This document shows, piece by piece, positions 31,201 through 40,800 of a stretch of DNA of 64,000 bases. The translations under genes were made by a program, and so were the position numbers. Numbering within the stretch: position 1 is the stretch's first letter; each line of letters opens with the position of its first letter. The DNA comes from Deinandra increscens subsp. villosa. Lineage: Eukaryota; Streptophyta; Magnoliopsida; Asterales; Asteraceae. The notes under the pieces are model-generated. The model ran no database searches, was not told the DNA's origin, and saw nothing but the letters and a program-made list of their open reading frames with translations. Location: NCBI GenBank assembly GCA_039602395.1, contig JBCNJP010000024.1:2059731-2123730 (forward strand), given 5' to 3'.

Positions 31201-32352
31201 CATGAAGCTGGTCCTTCAGTTAGACCTGACAAAGGCAAAAGAAAGCTAACTCCTGAAGAGGTATATGAGCAGGAAATGGAAAAACAAAGGAAGAAGGAAG
31301 AATCCATCAGGGCTGCTAAGGAAGAAATATTTCTTGAAAGGACACTGGATGAGATTGCAAGGCAAGAGGCTATCAAACAATTGGAAGAATCCATCCGTCC
31401 TCCATCAAAAATTGGCCTTGGATCAGAATACTCTGAGCCAGAAGTTCACAACTCTGAAGAGAGAGAACCCAGAATCAGAATAATCCCCAACCTAGCTGGA
31501 GATAATGTTGATCCATCTGACAAGACAGAAATTGCAAATTATGTCAGAGAGTTAATCTCTCGTGGGATTCCCTTATCCTACCTGATGAATCTCACGGATA
31601 CACAGCTAGTTAAACTGTATACGGATGAGCTAGAAATGGATAAACATCTGTACAACTACAAACTTGCAGAAAAGCTTACTGATCCTCGTGCAAATCCATT
31701 TGCTGATACTGACAAGAAGTTTGAATATGTTCAGTTCAATGATAATCTGCGGGAAAAGATCCGAGAGATGCACGCACAATATATGCCTCCTCCTCCTGAG
31801 ACTTTTGATCGGTTTTCACCTCCACCCAGTCCAACTACAGCTACGCTTGAAGTTAATAAAATGAACAAGAGAGAATTACAAGACTTTCTGGACTTAAGGG
31901 GATATGCTCGCAAAAGCTACAGCAGAAAGCAGATCCCCGGTCTACGAACTATGGTCAAAGAACATATAATTGAAGAAAATAAGAAAGTAAAGCGTCAGCA
32001 GGACGATCGTGAAGCTAAAAGAGTGGAGGAACACCGAAGGAAAGACGCTCCTACTTTGGTTGACGAATGGAAGGAAATGGAACCATATCGGAAAGCCTTA
32101 GTGCAGTTTACTGCTAAAAAGCTTAAAGACATGCCTCCAAACGTCGAATCAGATGATGGAATGAAGATCCTTGGGTGGAAATATGATCATGAATTCAAGG
32201 CATTCATTGTCAAGCGCAGAAACGGTTTCGTTCAATTCTTTGCCAAAATAAAGGATCTTCTAAATCTGTTTTCTTGGGAGTTGAAGCAGCTCAGATGGCG
32301 TCCCCTGATCAATCACTCAAATGATCCAGTAGGCAGTGATGCTGAAGAATAA
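28204..32352 (+). CDS. Env-like (additional) ORF of element C, 1382 codons open
   Basis: One uninterrupted frame from ATG 28204 (directly after the putative splice acceptor) to TAA 32350-32352. An N-terminal domain of about 250 residues is homologous to that of B. Acidic Asp/Glu/Asn-rich sequence follows, with a 23-residue duplication (29050 and 29119, unit EMADVNAAEP), then a long Ser/Asp/Lys-rich region. A coiled coil spans about residues 580-625 (KEANDRIKEQDQELLKANEK onward), followed by more acidic linker. A lysine/arginine-rich C-terminal part contains KRELQDFLDLRGYARK, faintly like a SAP DNA-binding motif. No signal peptide or membrane segment is visible, so a true envelope protein is unlikely. 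The frame continues past the TAA. Function unknown; Sirevirus extra ORFs have this position and coiled-coil character. Confidence 0.8.
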   Translation: MAPRQERAANAPLDFSKSHNQYCEINRNWTDAGRYEQAFRILENSNWITSIRLEPVISSDIINDFWNNAHTFVADNGSKSIRSLIQRQYVEINEERVREVLQLNDALCPISFPKEEWQDTLLMMGYQGNLSVNSNEKIKKTLFPDNWRCIITFFISAFAPRKSGTDDFVEETAWALHGLASGAGFNLSRQIIEWMNYNLHPTRKSEKFLMYPRFIQAILDHYYPNLQKTEPHLVPRRMIPGSYTRYQIGRYDGPDVPFFPNMIEGIDVDDDMDEDQEDADANAEMADVNAAEPENNAENLQDDPDAEMADVNAAEPNNDAANLQDIQQINSPIHNDPMPSEPEDRASTKGASESDKSGDEDDRSDSEDDASGNNEEGNSNASVSKPESGSRFQPGSESGSDSTSSDARGPKKKKLKTREITKVSDKPEASSQKKQKKIKSRPTQDDVSSNNSKSDSREPDSASFMFDGHIRPNHKRESRSKYAQERKKLEIRRGPVSGSGTAAASQSAAQHEPDDIEHQKAQSAPVTTTEATVQEIDASAEIIITSLDPVTQNETQLISTSPAQEVFLEQNLDITNTSADDKLKEANDRIKEQDQELLKANEKIREQAEEIERLKKLLAEALQNKQITRTNDDEAGGSGNGNQGDDRMLDLPPSAEDTQQNKEPSPSQPGKASDAITLTVVTEQDVDDTHLADFQSDDNESSEPDVDISYGDTFLNDELNDEEEDEIYQSVINLVPPPENIKLPRFSRATFEANQSSSGEVLALTMGEPNEPPVIPEVSLQLQLAPPVQQPISIVMPEAAISEISEQLKHLHVESEFLDLGRTAFREFYANTLATDPSSRSGVVVTEENIEAGEALEIQPLSMIPDEIFNDISLAERLNNLIYDSSATNFINLEFTTDDEYDEEIIYEIKDEPVEFTSPTHPRSEPVESEPQNVDGAIGSSIPSPVHHSEEQVNPEGVPAQPSMPVSTATTTGTVTEHIQTLPITSASGGQGANNPVSSHEAGPSVRPDKGKRKLTPEEVYEQEMEKQRKKEESIRAAKEEIFLERTLDEIARQEAIKQLEESIRPPSKIGLGSEYSEPEVHNSEEREPRIRIIPNLAGDNVDPSDKTEIANYVRELISRGIPLSYLMNLTDTQLVKLYTDELEMDKHLYNYKLAEKLTDPRANPFADTDKKFEYVQFNDNLREKIREMHAQYMPPPPETFDRFSPPPSPTTATLEVNKMNKRELQDFLDLRGYARKSYSRKQIPGLRTMVKEHIIEENKKVKRQQDDREAKRVEEHRRKDAPTLVDEWKEMEPYRKALVQFTAKKLKDMPPNVESDDGMKILGWKYDHEFKAFIVKRRNGFVQFFAKIKDLLNLFSWELKQLRWRPLINHSNDPVGSDAEE

Positions 32353-32970
32353 ATAAGAGCTATCTACAATGTGAGCTCAACTCGTCCCATCAAGACTGAA
32401 AAGAAGAAATACAAGACATTCACAAGGCGAAGAGCTGAAGTCCCTCACAAGGTTATGTATAAAAGTATCAGCAAGGATTTGGTCACAAAGAAAATAAAAG
32501 GCGATCAGAGAAGCAATCCTATAACTTGTTGGTACTACAGTGGGGATACTCATGAGCTGGTAATTGAAAGGGAAGATGGCAACACAATAAGACTCTTCGC
32601 AGCAATCGAACTGAGACTGCTGCACAGAAGCTACCTAAAATGGTTATTCTACAGTCGCCTTGACACCATCCCTCGAAGGCTTAGGCCATACGAGATAGTG
32701 GATGCAAACTACTTTGGTTTGTTTCTAAGATGGTGGTGTTGGGAATGTATTGCTGCAAGGAAGATGAAGACGGAAAGCCTAAGTACCTTGAAATACTGGG
32801 CCATGGGTGGTCGTGGGATCTGCTATCTCTCTCGGGGTAGTGAAAGGATGATTGAAATGTGGCACTATTCTGACTTGAAGAAGTTTTCACGAGAAGATCT
32901 ATGGATTCTGTACGATGCACAGATCGTCTGCCTAGATGATCGTTACAGAAACCTTGCCCGAAAGTACTAG
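32353..32970 (+). pseudogene. C-terminal extension of the C env-like ORF after a nonsense codon
   Basis: The same frame stays open for about 205 codons after TAA 32350-32352, to TAG 32968-32970. It holds CWYYSGDTHELVIEREDG, which corresponds in position and pattern to the WWYYDEYTGEAV domain at the end of the B protein. The ancestral protein therefore probably had about 1590 residues, and the TAA is a recent truncation. The end lies 71 bp before the polypurine tract. Confidence 0.7.
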
Positions 32971-33040
32971 AGATTCTTGCTGAAGCTGCTTGGTCAACTC
33001 AGATAGTTGTCTTATTTTCTTTTTGTGTTTGTATTACCAC

Positions 33041-33051
33041 CAAAGGGGGAA
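33041..33051 (+). other. Polypurine tract of element C
   Basis: CAAAGGGGGAA, three bases before the 3' LTR. Confidence 0.85.
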
Positions 33052-33053
33052 TT

Positions 33054-33971
33054 TGTAAGAACTTTATAAGGTTGGTGGCAACTCAAACACAGCATCCTTT
33101 GCTTTTGTGCTCAATTGTATATCTTTCACTTTGCTTGTATCTTGTACTTGGACAATTATCTTAAATGTTTATATTAATCACTCAAGTATTTGATGTTATG
33201 TATGTCATGTTCAATGTCTTATCTTGTGTTGATTATTGATATTGGAGAAATTTCCCTTGTACATTTCATTTGCAGTATGAATGTCTGATTCCAAGTTCTG
33301 GGTCATTTCATGATAACTTGCTAGGCAAATGTTAATAATTGAATGTGTCTTTGTAATAACAACTCTTAATGATTCAATAATGATAATTGACATTTCCGGA
33401 GCGTACTTAGTGATTTCTAGACTTTCTTGGCGACCTCACCAACATTCTTGGCGACCTCACCAAAAATGTTGGCGACTTGGGAATAACACTTGGCGACCTC
33501 ACCAAGATTGTTCTTGGCGATCTGGTCTTGGCGACCTCGCCAGGCCTTGGCGACCTCGCCAAAGTTGGCGACCTCACCAAGGTTGGCGACCTCACCAAGC
33601 CTTGGCGAGGTCACCAACAATCTTGGCGACTTCATTTTGTTCATGGCGACTTCAGACTTGTTCTTGGCGATCTCGTCTGTCTGATGTCATAAAATTCACT
33701 AACTTCAATAACGTTCTCTTGATTTCAGTGCAATCACGACCTATTCTCTCTCCAGTATAAATAGCAACACCTGAATAACCCTAGAAAGTGACTCTGGACG
33801 GCTGTTTTGAAGAGAGAGAGCACTTGTGTGTGAAAACCCTCAAGTTCTTGAGTTTCAGAGGCGAAATCTAAGGATTTCAACATGCAAACACTATGATTTG
33901 ATCATGGATTCATGATTTCCGCACTTGAATCTGTGTATTGGATGAGTAAAGGCTCAAATTTGGTCCTGAAA
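33054..33971 (+). mobile_element. 3' LTR of element C
   Basis: 918 bp, starting TGTAAGAAC. The last bases CTGAAA correspond to CTAACA of the 5' copy. It retains more perfect TTGGCGACCTC motifs than the 5' LTR: several positions read GGTGAC in the 5' copy and GGCGAC here. The palindrome TTGGCGACCTCGCCAA is at 33547-33562 and TATAAATA at 33756-33763. Confidence 0.95.
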
Positions 33972-35455
33972 AATGATGGCCCAATAAGGTGTGTATGTGA
34001 CCAATAAGCTGTGTTTAGGACCAATGATTGCCTAATAAGGTGTGTTTAAGGGAAACGAGGGTCAGTTGGGACCAATGAGTCCCAATAATGTGTGTATGTA
34101 ACCAATAAGCATGTTTAGGACCAATGAGTCCCAATAAGGTGTGTATGTAACCAATAAGTTGTGTTTAGGACTAATGATGGCCTAATAAGGTGTGCTTAGG
34201 GTCAACGAGGGTTAGTTGGGACCAGTGAATCCCAATAAGTTGTGTATATGACCAATAAGTTGTGTTTAGGACCAAAGATGGCCCAATAAGGTGTGTTTAG
34301 GGGTAACGAAGGTCGCTTGGGAACAATGAGTCCCAATAAGGTGTGTATGTAACCAATAAGTTGTGTTTAGGACCAATAAGGGCCCAATAAGGTGTGTATG
34401 TAACCAATAAGTTGTGTTTAAGAGCAATGACGGCCTAATAATGTGTGTTTAGGGGAATCGGGGGTCAGTTGGGACCAATGATTCCCAATAAGGTGTGTAT
34501 GTAACCAATAAGTTGTGTTTAGGACCAATGATGGCCCAATAAGGTGTGTTTAGGGGAAACGAGGGTCAGTTGGGACCAATGAGTCCCAATAAGGTGTGTA
34601 TGTAACCAATAAGTTGTGCTTAGGACCAATGATGGCCCAATAAGGTGTGTTTAGGGGCAAGGAGGGTCAGTTGGGACCAATGAGTCCCAATAAGGTGTGT
34701 AGGTAACCAATAAGTTGTGTTTAGGACCAATGATGGCCCAATAAGGTGAGTTTAGGCGAAATGAGGGTCAATTGGGACCAATGAGTCCCAATAAAGTGTG
34801 TATGTAACAAATAAGTTGTGTTTAGGACCAATGATGGCCCAATAAGGTGTGTTTAGGGGAAACGAGGGTCAGTTGGGACCAATGAGTCCCAATAAGGTGT
34901 GTATGTAACCAATAAGCATGTTTAGGACCATTGAGTCCCAATAAGGTGTGTATGTAACCAATAAGTTGTGTTTAGGACCAATGATGGCCCAATAAGGTGT
35001 GTTTAGGGGCAACGAGGGTTAGTTGGGACCAATGAGTCCCAATAAGGTGTGTATGTAACCAATAAGTTGTGTTTAGGACCAATGATGGCCCAATAAGGTG
35101 TGTTTAGGGGCAACGAGGGTCAGTTAGGACCAATGAGTCCCAATAAGGTGTGTATGTAACCAATAAGTTGTGTTTAGGATTAATGATGGCTCAATAACGT
35201 GTGTTTTAGGGCAACGAGGCTCAATTGTGACCAATGAATCGCAATAAGGTGTGTATGTAACCACTAAGTTGTGTTTAGGACCAACGATGGCCCACTAAGG
35301 TGTGTTTAGGAGAAACGAGGGTCAGTTGGGACCAATGAGTCCCAATAAGTTGTGTATGTAACCAATAAGTTATGTTTAGGACCAATGATGGCCCAATAAG
35401 GTGTGTTTAGGGGCAACGAGGGTCAGTTGGGACCAATGAGTCCCAATAAGGTGTG
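33972..35455. repeat. CCAAT-rich satellite, right part
   Basis: About 14-15 units of about 101 bp, the same family as 15570-15978. Each unit holds about five CCAAT pentamers. Units alternate a GTGTGTATGTAACCAATAAG half and a GTGTGTTTAGGGG(A/C)AACGA half. No ORF. Confidence 0.95.
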
Positions 35456-35555
35456 ATTAATTTTCTTTTTTCTCATTATTCAGAAAATTTCACATGTGAA
35501 CACATATGTAAAATAGCTATTTCACATGCGAAAGTGTCTACAATGAACCTCACCC

Positions 35556-35614
<59 letters not shown>

Positions 35615-36110
35615 CCGATAATGTATCTGTTACAACACACATATATATATATATTTATTTAAAGATCAATTTAAAGTTATGTTTAAAATACTATTATATC
35701 TATGTCCGGAATTAATTGAGTTTATATTAAATCTGATAATTAAATGATGTCACGTCCTTATTTGGTGAGATGCTTTCACTCGGATTGATCATATTAATCC
35801 CCAAATTACTTCCCACCATTTTTCAAATTTCCCCAAAATTCATTGATCAGTTCCTATTCCCTCTCACCAAATTTTATCACCAAAACGATTCATCACTCTC
35901 TTCTTCCCTATCACTAAAAATTCCTCTACAGGATTCATCACACTATCATATTCAGGAGATCACTACCTAATTCAATTCCCTTCAGTATTATTTTCACTGT
36001 CATCTTCAGGAGATCATTTGTTTCATCTCATGTATTTCATCTAATTAATTATTCCATCGCATTTATTTCATTCTCTATTTATTTCATTTCAGGATTCATC
36101 TCATTTAACA
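35456..36110. other. Spacer with (AT)n run and possible 5' UTR
   Basis: An (AT)n microsatellite lies at 35556-35613. Near 35490-35520 two TTTCACATG-type palindromes and one ACATATGTAAAA recall the 3871-5290 array. From 35760 the sequence becomes C/T-rich with repeated TTCAGGA and TCATCTCAT, plausibly the leader of the next gene. No ORF with a known domain. Confidence 0.5.
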
Positions 36111-37722
36111 ATGGATCATGAAGTAGGTGAAGCATTGAAGGATCTTAATGACCATACATATAACAGTGATGATTATTCACAAGCGAGTGAAGAAGATGAA
36201 ATGGATAACAATGATGATCATTATTCACAACAAAGTGAAGAAGATGAAATGGATAACAATGATGCCCAAGTCAACAATGATGCCCAAGTCGACAATGATG
36301 CCCAAGTCGACAATGATACCCAAGTCTACGACCTTCCTCCCCAAGCAAACAAGAGGGGATTGACGCGGTTGGCAAAGTGGCGCGCCAAATTTGAGAAAAA
36401 TAGTGGGGAAAAATGGCCACTAACATTTGATGCGCTAGGAAGGATTGGCGGGGAGCATAGACCAAAATTTTTGAGTTTTATGGGAGACATTGCAAGGTCA
36501 GAGGTTGGATTGAGGTATCTACAATGGAGGAAGGTGCCAAAAGAGGACAAGAACAAGATGTGGGTAGGGATTCAGGTTATGAAACAAATTAAACATTTTC
36601 TCATATTAAGTTTGTTAAGTTATTAATTCCATATATGTGACTAAAAAATCCTGTCATATGTTATTTTTTCAACAATTATTCAAAATTGATGATTGTCGAA
36701 GGGGTCCTATAATGGTACGGCTTGGTGGGTTGCTAAGGAGTTTTAGAAGAAAGATGTTCGAGAAACACATTCGTCCCAACCTAGCAAAACCCACAGTGCT
36801 TGAGAAAGTTCCAAAGATGTATCGCGCTATTGTGAAAAAAAAGAAGACTGGGACAGATTTGTAGCATATACAAAATCTGAAGAATTCAAGGTTTTTATTC
36901 AATTCAAACTGCCGATTTCATTAATTAAGCTAAGTGTTAATTAATGAGATTATAATTATATATCCTACTATTCTGTTGGAAATGCTGCGTCAAAGAGTGC
37001 AAAAGAGGTTCGAGCATAGTATGTTTATGATCATACAATAGGACGGGGAGGATACGTCTACCTGAAAGAAAAACTGGTAATAAGCTAAGTGTGTTACACC
37101 CAGTCATGGTTAAGAACGTGCAATGTATGTTTCAAGTCTGATATATATATTATTATTATACAAGGTACAAAACAAAGAAATTGCAGCTGATGATTGCCCC
37201 TCTTGAGCGTTTATGTGGAGGAAAGGAAGGGTAAATAAAGAAGAGGAATACAAAAAGCCTGTGGTGAAGGGCGTAGCAGATGATATAGTAAGTTTAATTG
37301 CTATATATATATACCTAATTATTCACATGTTAAAAATTAACAGCACCTCACTACATTAAGTAAAATAATTACTGCAGCCCGAGAATGAAACAAAAATAAA
37401 TGCGGGATCCGTGACCGTAGAACCGGTAACGGATGCCCTAACATTGGTCCTTGGCAAGGAAAGGGGTGGATACCTAAAAGGTATTGGGTATGGAGTGACT
37501 TCCCGTGGATATTGGCAGGGTGCTCCAAAAGGACGATCAAAAGAACGGATCGAAAAACTTGAGGCGGAACTCAAAAATGAAAAACAGTTACGTGAGAAAA
37601 AGGATCGAGAGGTTGAGCACCTCATTGATATGGTTAAAGCACAACATGAAAAAATTGATAAGCTTACGACGTTTATGAACCGCATGATTCAAGATAAACA
37701 AGTTGATAAAGCGGTAAATTTT
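36111..37722 (+). pseudogene. En/Spm (CACTA) TNP1-like gene, Ptta/En/Spm domain, decayed
   Basis: ATG 36111 opens an acidic N-terminus with 9-residue repeats (Asn-Asp-Ala-Gln-Val). KRGLTRLAKW and LGRIGGEHRPKFLSFMGDIAR follow, fitting the plant transposase Ptta/En/Spm family (PF03004-like). The gene continues in several exons: donor near 36569; an exon to about 36900 with DWDRFVAYTKSEEF in a shifted frame after an A8 run; HTIGRGGYVYLKEKL near 37032-37076; FMWRKGRV near 37207; and a last clear exon 37379-37712 with DALTLVLGK and a coiled coil, before GTAAAT. In-frame stops near 37018 and 37193 indicate a pseudogene. Such genes accompany CACTA transposases; no TNP2-type transposase is seen. Confidence 0.7.
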
Positions 37723-37731
37723 GTAAGGGAC

Positions 37732-37735
<4 letters not shown>

Positions 37736-37785
<50 letters not shown>
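37736..37785. repeat. (AT)n microsatellite
   Basis: Pure AT run directly before the CTAG of the Helitron-like end. Confidence 0.97.
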
Positions 37786-37786
<1 letters not shown>

Positions 37787-37825
37787 TAGTCGTGTGCCCG
37801 CGCGTTGCGGCGGCGACAATGTATA
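37786..37825 (-). mobile_element. Possible Helitron 3' terminus
   Basis: On the minus strand the sequence ends with a GC hairpin (CCGC, loop AACGC, GCGG), about ten bases, then CTAG, followed by T in an AT-rich target. This matches the Helitron 3'-end rule (hairpin then CTRR, inserted between A and T). The matching TC-start was not found, so the extent is unknown. Confidence 0.4.
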
Positions 37826-40800
37826 ACGTGTTATTCATCTTCTGTTCACACTCTGCGACGACGACAATTTACAATGTGATATTCGTTATTGTTAGGGTGA
37901 TGTGGCGTAAAGACAATTTATAATGCGATACATGCGAGTTCGACGACGAAGACAATATGCTTTATATGTTTATAGAAGCAAACAGAATCAAGAATCTATG
38001 AAAATTCATTCTATCAAATAAGCAACAATAGATCAATCCAAATGAAATTTAGATGCTCCTAACCATAGGTCGAAAGTATTATTACTAAGCTTTTCTTTAG
38101 TCACTTCAATGAAATCAGTCAATTTACTGGAAACCCTCTAACAAATTTATAAAGGAGTTGTGCATGAGACTGCAACAGACGTTAACTAAACAACATAGAT
38201 TAATGAAAGGATCCCTTTTACCTTTGTTCCTTAACTAAAGGATGAGCATCCCTACTATAAATTATAACTGAAATTAATTCATATATTTGTAAGTAGAAGG
38301 AATAACTAACAGATCAACAAAACTATAAAATTACATAAAAGGTAACCATTTGTTTAAATTTTACATGTAGACAAAAATAAAAAGAAGTTGGATAATACAA
38401 GAAAGATATACCAAATCCCATAGGGTGAAGCTTTGGTGGAATCCATGTTCATGACACTTAAATCTTTAGTTAACCATCTCTTTTTATTTCACTTGGTTAC
38501 ATGTCAGTCATACAAGATAACCCAGATCACCCGTTCATAAGTAAAACGGGTCGATATTCCTTTCCATTGTTCGACCAAGTGCAAGGCCTAGAGCATGGTA
38601 CACGGCTTTAAAAAGCCATAAAACAATACCACAAAAGACAACAAAAAGGAAAATTACACTCCTTGAAGTAGTTCTTGTAGCTCCCAAAAGTTGTGATCTA
38701 GGTTTTACAAATGGCTTCTCATGAACCTGTTTGGTGCTTTCTAGTCTTTGTTTTTGGCAAGGCCAGCTGTTCTACCTGCATGGTTATATAAGTTGTATAA
38801 CTTGTATTAAGGAACAATTTGGTTAGACAATAATGAGGGAGCTGTGGGTGGGCTATTTTGGTTTTTACATGCCCTATATTTAGATAATAAAAATGCTAAA
38901 TGGTCTATTCCTTTTCATTCATTTTACTTTCATACTGACCATAGTAGACATTAGTAATTTGGAGTTTATAATTTGCATAGAAAAGTCTAACTTGCGTTGG
39001 CATTCTAAAATGAAATTATTGTCCAGAGGAACTCATTTTTAATTGTGTATGTTACATGTTTTCAATTTGGTGTCAAGTTACCTTGGTTCTTGAGAAGTTG
39101 TTTCACTTGCGGCTGGTCAGTAGGTTTCACGATGGCCGGATCACCTGCGTTTGGTTTGTCATTGCATGCGGTTGCATCTTGATGAGGGGGTGCTTCTTGT
39201 GCAATAGGCCAATAGTTACTCCTCTATTTTCAGCTGTTATGGGAGTGGTAGATAGGCTGCCTGCATGGTCCAGATCAGTTGTGTAATTTGGGCGAAGAGA
39301 TAGTCTGATCAGATAAAATGAGTGGGCAACCTTTTTTATTTGATTTAAATTATATGTATAGGTGTAATAAGAATAGGTACATAAAGTAATATTAGGACCA
39401 CAATAGTGAGCGAAGATCCAAAAGAATATATGAATTTTGGAGTGTGTTTTCTGTTGCATTTATTTTGATATAAAGCGGCAGTACATATCATCATTTTCGC
39501 GGTTTTTCGTTCTGTTTTGTTGCCTATTTTCCTCTCACCCTGCCTATCAAGGTCTTAGGCATTTAGTGAATAAAATTTAAGGGAACAACTCTTTGCCCTT
39601 CAATACATTTCTGACCATCCATTTCCATTTCCATATTTGTAATTTGGCTTAATGGCGGCTGTTTAACATGTGTTGACATCATAAAAATTAAATCATTGTC
39701 CAAAGGAGCTAACTTTTGATTGTGTATATTAACTGTTTCGTATTTAGTGCGAAGATACCTTGGTTTTTGAAAAGTTGTTTTGCTTGCGGCTGGTGCGCGG
39801 GCTTCACGAACGCTGCCTTAGGCCCTTAGTTGTCTTGTTTTGACACAGGGTGCAGCCATAGCTGGGTGTCTGCGCTGTGGCAGTTAGCGCCATGGTTGTT
39901 GCTGGGATGGCAGTGGTAGTTACTGCAGCTGCATGGTTAATATCAATTGTATATATAAGTAAAAATATAACTACAAATGTAAGCGAAAACAAAAAGGAGG
40001 ATATGAATTTTGGTGTGTGTTATGCGGTCCATTTATTTTGATATAAACTCTCAGCAAGCCTCATCGTTTTAATCCTTTATTTATTCGACTCAGCTGCCTG
40101 CTATCCTACCTTCCGCCCTCTGAAAGCGTAAGGAACGTACTGTAGAAGATGCTATGGCTCAATTGGTTTCTTTTTAATATATTTGTTACTGTTAATTTCA
40201 GTCCACACACTTGTATGCTTTCATGATGGTTTGTACTTTCATATAAAAGCTTCTAATATATATTTGTTTTTATCCATGCCACATTAGAATTGACTTTAGA
40301 ACACATTATTAATCTTGGTTTCAAATTAGAAGTAGCAATGGGGGAACTGTACCAACCCTACCAAAATAGCAGGTGGCTACCATGAACCCATGTTAATCTA
40401 CAAAGGTGACACTTCATTGACACTAATGTACAGATGTACATGCTTTCATTAAAGTAAGTTATATTATCTGAACTAATGTACAATTCCATATCCTTTGCAG
40501 AGCAAACAGAGACAATCACAAAACATAGGAAGAAATTAACGAAGCAAAACAGTTTATTATCAGGATGTTACCTTAAATCACATACAATAATCAACAGAAA
40601 TTGATTGATTCCTAGAACCGCAACATCAACCTTGAAAGTAATCAATTATTAGAATTTGTCAAACAACTAAATAACTGAATATTTGATTGATTATATGATT
40701 ATTACCACTTCATACAACAAAAGAACAGCCGAATAAATAGGAGTATAAAAAGTAGAATTAAACCAACAAAAAAATTGATCAGCAAACGAACCTTAGGATT

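Larger units (their letters stand above)
15979..33971 (+). mobile_element. Element C: Sirevirus with both LTRs, 18 kb, TSD AATGA
   Basis: Two LTRs of 918 bp flank gag-pol, a long non-coding region, an intron and an env-like ORF. AATGA precedes the 5' LTR (15974-15978) and follows the 3' LTR (33972-33976). The flanking satellite joins smoothly if the element is removed. By eye the LTRs differ at about 30 positions (about 3%) with no net length change, so the insertion is fairly recent. About 18 kb is long for a copia element. The extra length lies in the 5.3 kb between pol and the env-like ORF and in that ORF itself. Confidence 0.95.

Noticed and set aside
33972..35455. CRISPR-like array
   Set aside because: Repeats are contiguous with no unique spacers and the DNA is eukaryotic; it is a satellite.
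39056..39286. Cys/Val-rich ORF of 76 codons as a possible host gene
   Set aside because: No domain, no supporting splice signals, and the related block at 39690-39900 does not keep the frame.
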